Of a stretch of 5,969 nucleotides of DNA, positions 1 through 5,669 are shown piece after piece. The position numbers and the translations under genes are program-made. How positions within the stretch are numbered: the first letter of the stretch is position 1; the number at the start of each line of letters is the position of its first letter. The notes under the pieces are model-generated. The model saw only the letters and a program-made list of their open reading frames with translations. It had not been told where the DNA came from and searched no databases. Origin of the DNA: Acidobacteriaceae bacterium (GTDB taxonomy: Bacteria > Acidobacteriota > Terriglobia > Terriglobales > Acidobacteriaceae); contig PLST01000389.1 of the NCBI GenBank assembly GCA_003164255.1, forward strand, positions 1-5,969, given 5' to 3'.

Positions 1-147
1 GCCGAGCACCGCCGCAAGCAAACCCTCAACCCGAGCTACGGCAACCTCCATCGCTATCGCCTGCTCGAACAGGGCGATGCCGCGCTAAGCTTCTACCAGG
101 CCGCCCAACCTCCAGCCCCAGCACCGGAAACCACAAGTGAGAACTAA
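1..147 (+). CDS. C-terminal end of an unidentified protein (5' partial)
   Basis: An open frame enters from the left edge and stops at TAA 145-147, giving the last 48 residues of a protein whose start lies outside the window. Third codon positions are strongly C or G, as in the following gene, so this looks like real coding sequence. The fragment is basic at first, then contains an NPSYGNLHRYRLL stretch and an SFYQ segment, and ends in a Pro/Ala-rich tail that is probably disordered. I do not recognise the family from this piece and assign no function. The GH130 gene begins at GTG 137, inside the last codons, so the two overlap by 11 bases and are probably co-transcribed with translational coupling. 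A role beside mannoside breakdown is possible, but only by position. Confidence 0.65.
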   Translation, partial: AEHRRKQTLNPSYGNLHRYRLLEQGDAALSFYQAAQPPAPAPETTSEN

Positions 148-1279
148 AGACGTGCCCATAAAAGTCCTTGCCAAGGTCCTTGCCCTCGCCCTCTCCGCGG
201 CCCTTCTCTCGGGCGTCCCTCTCACCGCGCAAACCGAGCAGCCGTGGGAGATCGGCCCCTTCACCCGGCCCGCTGAAGGCAATCCCGTCATCGCGCCGCT
301 ACCCGCCTCCACCTTCACGGACCCCATCCTCAAAGCTCCTGCCCATTGGGAGGCGCTCCACACGTTCAATCCGGCGGCGATTGTTCGCGACGGCAAAATC
401 TACGTCCTCTACCGCGCTGAAGACGACTCCGGCGCCATGGAAATCGGCGGCCACACCTCGCGCCTCGGCCTCGCTGTCTCGGACGACGGCATCCACTTTA
501 CGCGCCGTCCCGAGCCCGTCTTCTTTCCCGATAACGACAATCAGAAACTCCGCGAGTGGCCCGGCGGCGATGAAGATCCGCGCCTCGTTGAAGCGGAAGA
601 CGGCACCTACGTCCTCACCTACACGCAGTGGAATCGCCTCGCCGTCACGGTCGGCATCGCCACCTCGCCCGATCTGCTCCACTGGACCAAGCAGGGGACC
701 GCCTTCCAGTTTGCCGGCCCAAAGTATGCCGCGCTCAAATACAAATCCGCAGGCATCGTCTCCCGCTTCGACCCCGCCAAAGGCCGGCTCATCGCCGCCC
801 AGATCGACGGCCACTATTGGATGTACTGGGGCGAGGGCGCTATCCATCTCGCCCGCTCCGCCGATCTCATCCATTGGACTCCACTTGAGGACGAAAACGG
901 CGCGCCCTTTGAGCTCCTGGGGCCGCGCCCCAAACACTTTGACAGCTCATTCCCTGAGACCGGTCCGCCGCCCGTCCTCACCAGTCAGGGAATCGTGGTC
1001 ATCTATAACGGCAAAAACGCTGTCAAAGGCGGCGATCCCAAACTCGGCGCCGAGGCCTACGCTGCCGGCGAGGCTCTCTTCCAGCCGGACAACCCGGTCC
1101 GCGTGGCTGCGCGGACGGAGCATCCGATCCTCATGCCCGAGCGGCCCTGGGAGAAGACCGGCCAGTACGTAGCCGGAACCACCTTTGCCGAAGGCCTGGT
1201 CGCCTTCCACGGCCAATGGTTCCTCTATTACGGCTGCGCCGATTCGCTGGTAGCCGTGGTGACGGCTCCGATGAAGTAA
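137..1279 (+). CDS. Secreted GH130-family glycosidase (beta-mannoside hydrolase or phosphorylase)
   Basis: The 380-residue product matches the GH130 five-bladed beta-propeller family, which acts on beta-mannosides by phosphorolysis or, in some secreted members, hydrolysis. Residues 8-32 form a signal peptide (basic start, Leu/Ala-rich core, end near LTAQ), so the mature enzyme is exported. Family landmarks appear in order: FNPAA at 77-81, YRAED at 92-96, SRLGLAVSDDGIHF at 108-121, and GGDEDPRL at 143-150, where Asp147 should be the conserved catalytic acid. Later come SPDLLHW and SADLIHW blade repeats, the YNGKN segment, GQYVAGTTF, and a C-terminal YYGCADS. Start GTG 137 has GGAAA six bases upstream. 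GTG 152, after the preceding gene's stop, also keeps the whole signal peptide but has a poorer ribosome site. The family call is firm; substrate linkage and phosphorylase versus hydrolase are not settled by sequence, although export away from cytoplasmic phosphate favours hydrolysis. Confidence 0.88.
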   Translation: MRTKDVPIKVLAKVLALALSAALLSGVPLTAQTEQPWEIGPFTRPAEGNPVIAPLPASTFTDPILKAPAHWEALHTFNPAAIVRDGKIYVLYRAEDDSGAMEIGGHTSRLGLAVSDDGIHFTRRPEPVFFPDNDNQKLREWPGGDEDPRLVEAEDGTYVLTYTQWNRLAVTVGIATSPDLLHWTKQGTAFQFAGPKYAALKYKSAGIVSRFDPAKGRLIAAQIDGHYWMYWGEGAIHLARSADLIHWTPLEDENGAPFELLGPRPKHFDSSFPETGPPPVLTSQGIVVIYNGKNAVKGGDPKLGAEAYAAGEALFQPDNPVRVAARTEHPILMPERPWEKTGQYVAGTTFAEGLVAFHGQWFLYYGCADSLVAVVTAPMK

Positions 1280-1329
1280 GAGGCACCGTTTATCGATGTA
1301 GGCCTCCGAGCTTGGCGAACAAACCGCCC

Positions 1330-1348
1330 GGAACAAGATTCTTGGTCC
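1330..1348. repeat. 19-bp near-perfect palindrome
   Basis: GGAACAAGATTCTTGGTCC is symmetric about T1339 with eight of nine base pairs matching (only A1333/G1345 fails). As DNA it has the look of a dimeric-regulator operator. As RNA it can form a CAAG/CTTG hairpin with an ATT loop, extended by GGA/TCC after one mismatch. It lies 51 bases after the GH130 stop and has no T-run behind it, so it is not a terminator by itself. Confidence 0.5.
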
Positions 1349-1356
1349 CTGCGGCG

Positions 1357-1378
1357 TTTCAGAGGAGCGATCCTGAAA
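1357..1378. repeat. Bulged hairpin with a GCGA tetraloop
   Basis: TTTC (1357-1360) pairs with GAAA (1375-1378), and AGGA (1363-1366) pairs with TCCT (1371-1374). This leaves a two-base AG bulge and a GCGA loop of the stable GNRA type. An alternative pairing is TTTCAG with CTGAAA around a ten-base loop. A T-rich stretch (ATTTTCTT, from 1384) follows at a short distance. It may be part of a structured 3' region of the GH130 message. Confidence 0.4.
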
Positions 1379-1397
1379 GAGGCATTTTCTTCAATCC

Positions 1398-1442
1398 CCG
1401 GTCCCCAATTGCGAGGGACCGGACACCCTCGGTGTGGTTTTT
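1398..1442 (+). terminator. Tandem hairpin with T-tract, likely terminator
   Basis: CCGGTCCC (1398-1405) and GGGACCGG (1415-1422) form a perfect 8-bp stem around a nine-base loop. Directly behind it, ACACC (1423-1427) and GGTGT (1431-1435) form a second small stem, followed two bases later by TTTTT (1438-1442). The arrangement fits a rho-independent terminator for the first-gene/GH130 transcript, about 120 bases after the GH130 stop. The second stem is short, so strength is uncertain. Confidence 0.55.
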
Positions 1443-1710
1443 GGGGCGTCGAGACCGAGGCCACCCGCCGATGCTGGCGGATCGCGATGTTGCCGCTTCT
1501 GTCAAGCTAACGGCTAGTGGCAAGAACGTAAATCGAAGCGCTGAAAGTCCCTGGGGAGGGAGAAGTATCGGAGAAATCTAAAGAGATGCTTGCGATAACG
1601 CGTCGGACGCCACGGAGGCGACGAATCAATTAGCTTTTCACTTGCAGAAGGGAGCTTGACCTCGAAAGACTAGCTACGAGCGGTAAACTTTAGATGAATC
1701 AAAGCTGAAA

Positions 1711-1725
1711 AGGAAATTCAAGTTG
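1711..1725 (+). promoter_or_regulatory. Ribosome binding site deciding a TTG start
   Basis: AGGA at 1711-1714 stands eight bases before TTG 1723. No in-frame ATG lies near; ATG 1694 opens only a four-codon frame ending in TGA. The TTG start is the one that gives a complete signal peptide, so it is preferred. Confidence 0.65.
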
Positions 1726-3261
1726 ACGCCGAAAAGACTTGCTTTAGGAATCATCGCACTATCGCTTTCAGTGCCGGTGTCGGCAACTGCGGCCAATCCC
1801 AATCCCACTCCCGAAATTCGTTGTCAGGATCTGGCCAATCAGGATTTCTCGGGAATTCTGGACGCGCCGACCCAACTCACCGATGCCAAATTGATACCCG
1901 CCTCCGGCACAATACCCTCACATTGCCGGATCGTCGGTTATGTAAAGCCACAAGTTGGGTTTGACTTGCTGCTGCCCGAGAAATGGAACGGCAAGTTCAT
2001 GGAGGTCGGGTGCGGAGGTTGGTGCGGCTCGACAGACCCATCGCGGTGCGACTCGGCTCTGCGGGGCGGCTACGCCTGTGTTGACTCGGACACGGGTCAC
2101 AAAGGCAGTTGGGGCGACACGCTGTGGGCCGACGGCAACTTGCCGGCGCAGGTCGATTTCGGCTTTCGCGCCATTCATGTATCTGCCTTGGCCGGAAAAG
2201 CAATCGCAACGCGATACTACGAGAGGGGTCCGGCGCATTCCTATTTCGTCGGCTGCTCAACCGGCGGCTACCAAGGAGTCATGGCGGCGCAGCGATTTCC
2301 CTGGGATTTCGACGGCATCGTTGCCGGAGCTCCAGACATCGACCAGGGCGGAGCCAACATGCGGGCACTCTGGATTGCCAGGGTGTTTCTGGATAATGAC
2401 GGCAAGCCTCTGCTGAACCACGATGCCCTTCATCTCACCCATGAAGCTGTACTCAAGCGGTGCGACATGGATGACGGTGTCAAGGACGGAATCATCGGCG
2501 ATCCGCTCGCCTGCAACTTCGATCCCGCCGAACTCCTATGCAAGCCGGGGCAAACCAGCGGATGCTTGACGCCGGCACAGGTCGAGGTAGTTCGCAAGCT
2601 GTACTCCGGGCCGATGACCTCGGATGGCAAGAGTATCTCGACCGGAGGCTTCCTGCGCGGCTCGGAGCTAGGCTGGGAGCATTTTTGGCCGGCGTGGGGA
2701 GTCGAGCAGTACTTCAAATACGGTGTGTGGGGTTATTCCGCCGGTCCAAACTTCAAATACACGGACTTCGACTTTGATCGTGACTACAAGCGCCTCGGAT
2801 TGGCGCCTTGGTACGAGAATTCGAATCCAGATCTCCGCAAGTTCAAAGGAGCCGGCGGAAAACTGATCGTCTACCACGGCGCGACCGATACCGTTGATTT
2901 GCCTGGGGCCATGATCGACTACTACGAAACCGTGGAAAAGACCATGGGTGGCAGAGCGTCAACACAGGACTTTTTCCGGCTGTTTTTGATCCCAGGCATG
3001 AACCACTGCAGCGGCGGCGCGGGAGCGTATGCCATCGACTACGTGAGCCAGCTGGAGAGCTGGGTCGAGCAGGGCAAGACACCTGATGTGTTGGTCGGTG
3101 CTCACCCAAGCGATTCCTACCATGGCCCAATCGAGTGGCCGCTCGATCCGTCAATCCCTGTGGACTTTACAAGACCAGTTTATCCATACCCCACAAAAGC
3201 GAAATATGTTGGTCGGGGAGATCCTAACAGGGAGTCGAGCTTCGGCCCGGTGGCCCATTGA
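1723..3261 (+). CDS. Tannase / feruloyl esterase family protein
   Basis: The 512-residue product belongs to the tannase and feruloyl esterase family (Pfam Tannase), secreted serine esterases that release gallate from tannins or hydroxycinnamates from hemicellulose. Residues 1 to about 24 are a signal peptide (TPKR, then a hydrophobic core, ending SATAA). The catalytic set is complete: GCSTGG at 177-182 with nucleophile Ser179 and adjacent Cys178; Asp389 in YHGATDTVD; His428-Cys429 in GMNHCSGG. Cys178 and Cys429 should form the disulfide of the family's CS-D-HC motif. CGGWCGS near 97-103 supplies further cysteines. The segment CDMDDGVKDGIIGDP (247-261) is the calcium-binding loop of the lid domain. 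Length is normal for the family. The start is TTG with AGGA eight bases upstream. Codon choice is more mixed than in the flanking GH130 and nucleoside hydrolase genes, and long gaps isolate it. Whether it prefers gallate or ferulate esters cannot be read from sequence. Confidence 0.95.
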   Translation: MTPKRLALGIIALSLSVPVSATAANPNPTPEIRCQDLANQDFSGILDAPTQLTDAKLIPASGTIPSHCRIVGYVKPQVGFDLLLPEKWNGKFMEVGCGGWCGSTDPSRCDSALRGGYACVDSDTGHKGSWGDTLWADGNLPAQVDFGFRAIHVSALAGKAIATRYYERGPAHSYFVGCSTGGYQGVMAAQRFPWDFDGIVAGAPDIDQGGANMRALWIARVFLDNDGKPLLNHDALHLTHEAVLKRCDMDDGVKDGIIGDPLACNFDPAELLCKPGQTSGCLTPAQVEVVRKLYSGPMTSDGKSISTGGFLRGSELGWEHFWPAWGVEQYFKYGVWGYSAGPNFKYTDFDFDRDYKRLGLAPWYENSNPDLRKFKGAGGKLIVYHGATDTVDLPGAMIDYYETVEKTMGGRASTQDFFRLFLIPGMNHCSGGAGAYAIDYVSQLESWVEQGKTPDVLVGAHPSDSYHGPIEWPLDPSIPVDFTRPVYPYPTKAKYVGRGDPNRESSFGPVAH

Positions 3262-3315
3262 GGCGATGGGCGGGTGGGCCAGGTGCCGGGAGAAGTGAGA
3301 ACAACAACTGAAGAT

Positions 3316-3346
3316 AGGTGCCCAGGAGCCTCGCCTCTGGGCACCT
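3316..3346 (+). terminator. Perfect 10-bp stem-loop, possible terminator without T-tract
   Basis: AGGTGCCCAG (3316-3325) and CTGGGCACCT (3337-3346) pair perfectly around an 11-base loop, 55 bases after the tannase stop. The position fits transcript ending or 3'-end protection of the tannase message. No T-run follows (the next bases are GGGAGAGC), so it is not a standard rho-independent terminator and may instead be a repeat element. Confidence 0.45.
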
Positions 3347-3368
3347 GGGAGAGCACCGACCTCGGCCT

Positions 3369-3392
3369 GGGAAAGCTCAAAAGCTTCATCCC
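3369..3392. repeat. Bulged 9-bp stem-loop
   Basis: GGGA (3369-3372) pairs with TCCC (3389-3392), and AAGCT (3373-3377) pairs with AGCTT (3382-3386), leaving a CA bulge and a CAAA loop. It lies 22 bases beyond the 10-bp stem-loop, making a pair of consecutive hairpins downstream of the tannase gene. Function unknown. Confidence 0.4.
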
Positions 3393-3609
3393 TCACAGGT
3401 TACTCCCCGAATGTCGGCTTCGAGCCTGGAATCTCGGAATCTGACGGTTGAGGGCGCTTGACCGGCGAACCGGAAGTCTGAACAGCACCCCGAGCCCAGG
3501 GGTTCGCTTCGTTTAGGCCAATTGCAGTCGAAATCCTGCCCCGCGCGAAACCGAAGGGGGACCTGCGGTTCGGACACTGGCCTTCTGCGACAAGCCCCAG
3601 AGACCACCC

Positions 3610-3648
3610 CTGACAACTGACAACTGGCAAACGCTACAATGGGCCGCA
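3610..3648 (+). promoter_or_regulatory. Candidate promoter giving a leaderless mRNA
   Basis: TACAAT (3635-3640) matches the sigma70 -10 consensus at five of six positions. CTGACA (3610-3615) matches the -35 at five of six, with a rather long 19-base spacer. Initiation about seven bases after the -10 would fall at the A of ATG 3648. No convincing ribosome site precedes this ATG, only GGG at 3641-3643. The box overlaps the upstream ATG 3639, arguing against that start. Confidence 0.45.
3611..3631. repeat. Short heptamer tandem repeat (TGACAAC)
   Basis: Two exact copies of TGACAAC (3611-3617, 3618-3624) are followed by a third, altered copy TGGCAAA (3625-3631). The array ends just four bases before the -10-like box of the nucleoside hydrolase gene, and CTGACA at 3610-3615 resembles a -35 element. 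It could be a slippage-prone promoter spacer or a simple-sequence relic. Confidence 0.55.
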
Positions 3649-4643
3649 TGAAATCCGCACTGTTTCTCGGAGCGCTACTACTCGCCGCCGCCGCGCCGGG
3701 CGCCGTCCATACCCAGCCAGGGACCCAGCCCGCGCCCGCCGTTCCCGCGCCAGCCTCAGGCCGCCAGCTGGTGATTCTCGATACCGATATTGGCGACGAC
3801 ATTGACGATGCCTTTGCCCTGGCCCTCGTCCTGCGCAGCCCGGAGCTCGAGTTGCTTGGCGTCGAAACGGCCTTCGGCGACACCGCCCTGCGCGCGCGCC
3901 TTGTAGACCGCTATCTTGCCGCTGTGGGCCGAAGCGACGTTTCGGTGTTGGCGGGGCCGGCCACAGAAGCGAAGAACGTGTTTACCCAGGCCGCCTATGC
4001 GCACCAGCAACCCGAGCGCAAGCACGGCGACGCTGTCAGTTTCCTGCTCAGCCAGATTCGCCTCCATCCCGGCCGCATTACCCTCATCGCCATCGGTCCG
4101 CTCGTCAATATTCAGGCGGCCATCGAGCGCGACACGGCCACGTTCCGCAAGCTCAAGCGCGTGGTCATCATGGGCGGCAGCGTCGATCGCGGCTACGACG
4201 GCGACAAGGCCGGAGATACCCACAGGCCACCCTCGCCGGAGTGGAACATCGTCTGCGATCCAGCCGGCGCACGAGCGCTCTTCAACTCCGGCGTCCCGGT
4301 CTTCGTCATGCCGCTCGATTCCACCCAGGTTCATCTCGAGCGTTCCGCGCTTGGCGCCATTCTCGCGTACGGCTCCCCGCTCACCGACCAACTGACGCTG
4401 CTCTATCACCAGTGGACCGGCGCAGCGGAATGGCGCTCGCCCACGCTCTTCGACCCGGTGGCCGTCACCTACGCCATCCGCCCTGACCTGTGCCCGGCAA
4501 CGCCCATGCGGCTTGAAGTGGATGATGCCGGATATACCCGCCGCGCCCAGGGAGAGCCGAATGTTTCGGTATGTCTCAAATCCGACGAGAAAGCTTTTCT
4601 TGACCTGCTCCTGAACCGGATTACCGCGGGGCCAGCGCATTGA
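3648..4643 (+). CDS. Exported inosine-uridine type nucleoside hydrolase
   Basis: The product, 331 residues from ATG 3648, is a member of the inosine-uridine nucleoside N-ribohydrolase family, which splits nucleosides into base and ribose using a bound calcium ion. Residues 1 to about 22 form a signal peptide (MKSALFLGALLLAAAAPGA), followed by a Pro/Ala linker, so it should act outside the cytoplasm. The N-terminal hallmark DTDIGDDIDDA begins at Asp45; Asp47 and Asp54 correspond to the calcium ligands, and two residues are inserted compared with the classical DTDPGIDDA. Further landmarks are VVIMGG, EWNIVCDP (Glu198, Asn200, Asp204, ribose site) and LFDPVAV, whose Asp269 should be the last calcium ligand. 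The residue before it is Phe268, where the best-studied purine/pyrimidine enzymes have His. Starting at ATG 3639 would add three residues, but that codon overlaps a -10-like box. Substrate preference is unknown; scavenging ribose or bases from environmental nucleosides is likely. Confidence 0.93.
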   Translation: MKSALFLGALLLAAAAPGAVHTQPGTQPAPAVPAPASGRQLVILDTDIGDDIDDAFALALVLRSPELELLGVETAFGDTALRARLVDRYLAAVGRSDVSVLAGPATEAKNVFTQAAYAHQQPERKHGDAVSFLLSQIRLHPGRITLIAIGPLVNIQAAIERDTATFRKLKRVVIMGGSVDRGYDGDKAGDTHRPPSPEWNIVCDPAGARALFNSGVPVFVMPLDSTQVHLERSALGAILAYGSPLTDQLTLLYHQWTGAAEWRSPTLFDPVAVTYAIRPDLCPATPMRLEVDDAGYTRRAQGEPNVSVCLKSDEKAFLDLLLNRITAGPAH

Positions 4644-4797
4644 CGAGCCGTGACATGGCCGCGCCAGCGCATGGTTGCATCGCATCTACGTAGACCGCCC
4701 AGCGAATCGAAGGGGCTTTTCGACTGCTCTTTGCGAGGCCGCCGGGGAAATGGAATCGTTTCTTCATCTCCTGTGCGCGCGGTCACTTGCAACGGCA

Positions 4798-4826
4798 TTG
4801 ACAGCAGCGGAAAGTAGGATAAAAAT
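4798..4826 (+). promoter_or_regulatory. Sigma70-type promoter of the lipoprotein gene
   Basis: TTGACA (4798-4803) is a perfect -35 box. After 16 bases comes TAAAAA (4820-4825), or after 17 AAAAAT (4821-4826), each matching the -10 consensus at four of six. Initiation near 4832 would give an untranslated leader of about 40 bases carrying the GGAGGG ribosome site at 4866-4871. This indicates that the lipoprotein is transcribed separately from the nucleoside hydrolase. Confidence 0.6.
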
Positions 4827-4874
4827 GGCGAGTCGAGTAAATTCGAACAGTTCAACGAGTCCAATGGAGGGAAA

Positions 4875-5453
4875 GTGAAAAAAGTAGCGAAAATCAATAT
4901 TTTGCTGGCTTTGGCAATCATGGCAGCGGGAATGGTAGTGGCCGGCTGCAAGTCGGCGCCGGATTTGACTCAGGCTCAGGCACTGACCATGATCCAGGCC
5001 AAGTACGATGCAACCGCGCCGACCGGCGCCGGCGTCACCGTCAACAACGATGGAATGGTTGCAGGTGTGACAGCCAAGTACTGGACCCGGACAACGATTT
5101 ACCCCAACAAATATTGGGCTGACTTTACCCTCACCGCGGACGGCAAGAAGGTTTTGAAGCTGGAAAGCGGCGGTGACGTGATCAAGTGGCGCCCCCAAAG
5201 CCCGACCGACAAGGACTTCTCCATCGCCGTCGAAACGGTGCAGGCCAATCACCTCAAGGCTCGTGACATCAAGGACGTGCAGGACGGCGTTGGCGGCATC
5301 AAGACGGTCACCTTTACCGAAGGCGTTGACCTGACCGGTGTGCCTGACGCGCTGGTGGCAATTGCCCACAATCCCGGCAACCAGCTGACTACGACGCGCA
5401 CGGCGAACTTCATGGTCACCAACGGCGCCTGGGCGCTGCAATCGATCCAATAA
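4875..5453 (+). CDS. Small lipoprotein of unknown family
   Basis: The 192-residue product starts at GTG 4875 behind a strong GGAGGG site (4866-4871). Residues 1-24 are a lipoprotein signal peptide (MKKVAK, then a hydrophobic core) ending in the lipobox VAGC, so Cys25 is the predicted lipidation site and the protein should be anchored to a membrane facing the periplasm or outside. I do not recognise the mature domain. It begins with a short predicted helix (TQAQALTMIQAKYD, from residue 31) and continues as a Thr/Val-rich, probably beta-rich domain containing NNDGMVAGVTAKYW, WADFTLTADGKKVLKL and, at the end, TRTANFMVTNGAWALQSIQ. The only cysteine is the lipobox one, and no catalytic motif is evident. 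It has its own promoter and a strong terminator, so it is a single-gene unit. Codon use leans more to AAG, GTG and ACC than in the GH130 gene. A binding or envelope role is possible, but no function is assigned. Confidence 0.85.
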   Translation: MKKVAKINILLALAIMAAGMVVAGCKSAPDLTQAQALTMIQAKYDATAPTGAGVTVNNDGMVAGVTAKYWTRTTIYPNKYWADFTLTADGKKVLKLESGGDVIKWRPQSPTDKDFSIAVETVQANHLKARDIKDVQDGVGGIKTVTFTEGVDLTGVPDALVAIAHNPGNQLTTTRTANFMVTNGAWALQSIQ

Positions 5454-5477
5454 CGCGGAAAAGCAGATTGGAACTTC

Positions 5478-5519
5478 AACCGGGCGCGGCAATCGAAAGA
5501 TCGCCGCGCCCGGTTTTTT
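5478..5519 (+). terminator. Strong rho-independent terminator
   Basis: AACCGGGCGCGGC (5478-5490) pairs perfectly with GCCGCGCCCGGTT (5503-5515). Inside, after one mismatch, ATC and GAT close a GAAA tetraloop. Six T follow the GC stem (5514-5519). It lies 24 bases after the lipoprotein stop and should end that transcript cleanly. Confidence 0.95.
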
Positions 5520-5655
5520 CTTGGCCCTCAGCCCACTTCGACTCCGGAGCTTCGACAGGCCTCAAGCTGTTTACCGATGAATAGCTCCCAAATCGACCGA
5601 TCAAGGCGCGACTGGATCGCAATGCCTGTTTCCACTCCGGAAGGGCCCGATCGCC

Positions 5656-5669
5656 TATACTCGTGCCGA
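5656..5669 (+). promoter_or_regulatory. -10-like box placed for a leaderless start
   Basis: TATACT (5656-5661) matches the -10 consensus at five of six and ends seven bases before ATG 5669, so initiation would be expected at or beside the start codon. No ribosome site precedes the ATG. No good -35 stands at a standard spacing; TTTCCA at 5629-5634 is 21 bases away. The same box-to-ATG distance occurs before the nucleoside hydrolase. Confidence 0.45.

Larger units (their letters stand above)
1280..1722. other. Non-coding gap with clustered hairpins
   Basis: This stretch of about 440 bases lies between the GH130 and tannase genes. Open frames crossing it lack recognisable protein character and coding bias, so I call no gene. 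Its left part (1330-1480) holds five separate inverted repeats, listed individually where they are strong. The right part (about 1490-1700) is more A-rich and must contain the promoter of the tannase gene, but I see no clean -35/-10 pair. The ribosome site of the tannase gene is at 1711-1714. Confidence 0.6.
3262..3638. other. Non-coding gap with hairpins and a heptamer repeat
   Basis: About 375 bases separate the tannase stop from the nucleoside hydrolase. I see no gene on either strand: the minus-strand frames here run into the nucleoside hydrolase coding region and look like antisense shadows. The left part holds two hairpins (3316-3346, 3369-3392). The middle (about 3470-3600) is GC-rich with small inverted repeats such as ACCCC/GGGGT (3487-3503) and CCGAA/TTCGG (3551-3573). 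The right end has a TGACAAC tandem repeat next to a promoter-like -10 box. Confidence 0.6.

Noticed and set aside
168..1172. Alternative + frame inside the GH130 gene
   Set aside because: Its Ser/Pro/Arg-rich low-complexity translation is typical of a shifted reading of GC-rich coding DNA.
1216..1581. Open frame running from the GH130 end into the gap
   Set aside because: It overlaps the GH130 gene out of frame, passes through the hairpin/terminator region and has no coding character.
1656..1689. TTGACC ... TAAACT as the tannase promoter
   Set aside because: The spacer is 22 bases, too long for a normal sigma70 promoter; no better pair was seen.
3251..3281. TGGCCCA/TGGGCCA inverted repeat spanning the tannase stop codon
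   Set aside because: A 7-bp stem with a 17-base loop, competing with a GCCCAT/ATGGGC stem and lacking a T-run; too weak to call a site.
3639..3641. ATG 3639 as the nucleoside hydrolase start
   Set aside because: It overlaps the -10-like TACAAT box and has no ribosome site; ATG 3648 gives a complete signal peptide. It is not excluded if transcription starts further upstream.
3386..3883. Minus-strand open frame covering the second gap
   Set aside because: It overlaps the 5' part of the nucleoside hydrolase and has a low-complexity Ala/Ser/Gly translation with no domain.
4631..4672. Ten-base direct repeat GCCAGCGCAT at 4631-4640 and 4663-4672
   Set aside because: Only two copies, one inside the nucleoside hydrolase coding end, with no mobile-element features; compatible with chance in GC-rich DNA.
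3756..4685. Long minus-strand open frame antisense to the nucleoside hydrolase
   Set aside because: It mirrors a gene with clear family motifs; the translation has no domain or signal peptide and results from GC-rich codon bias.
4764..5492. Minus-strand open frame antisense to the lipoprotein
   Set aside because: The + strand has lipobox, ribosome site, promoter and terminator; the antisense frame covers the terminator and has no recognisable features.
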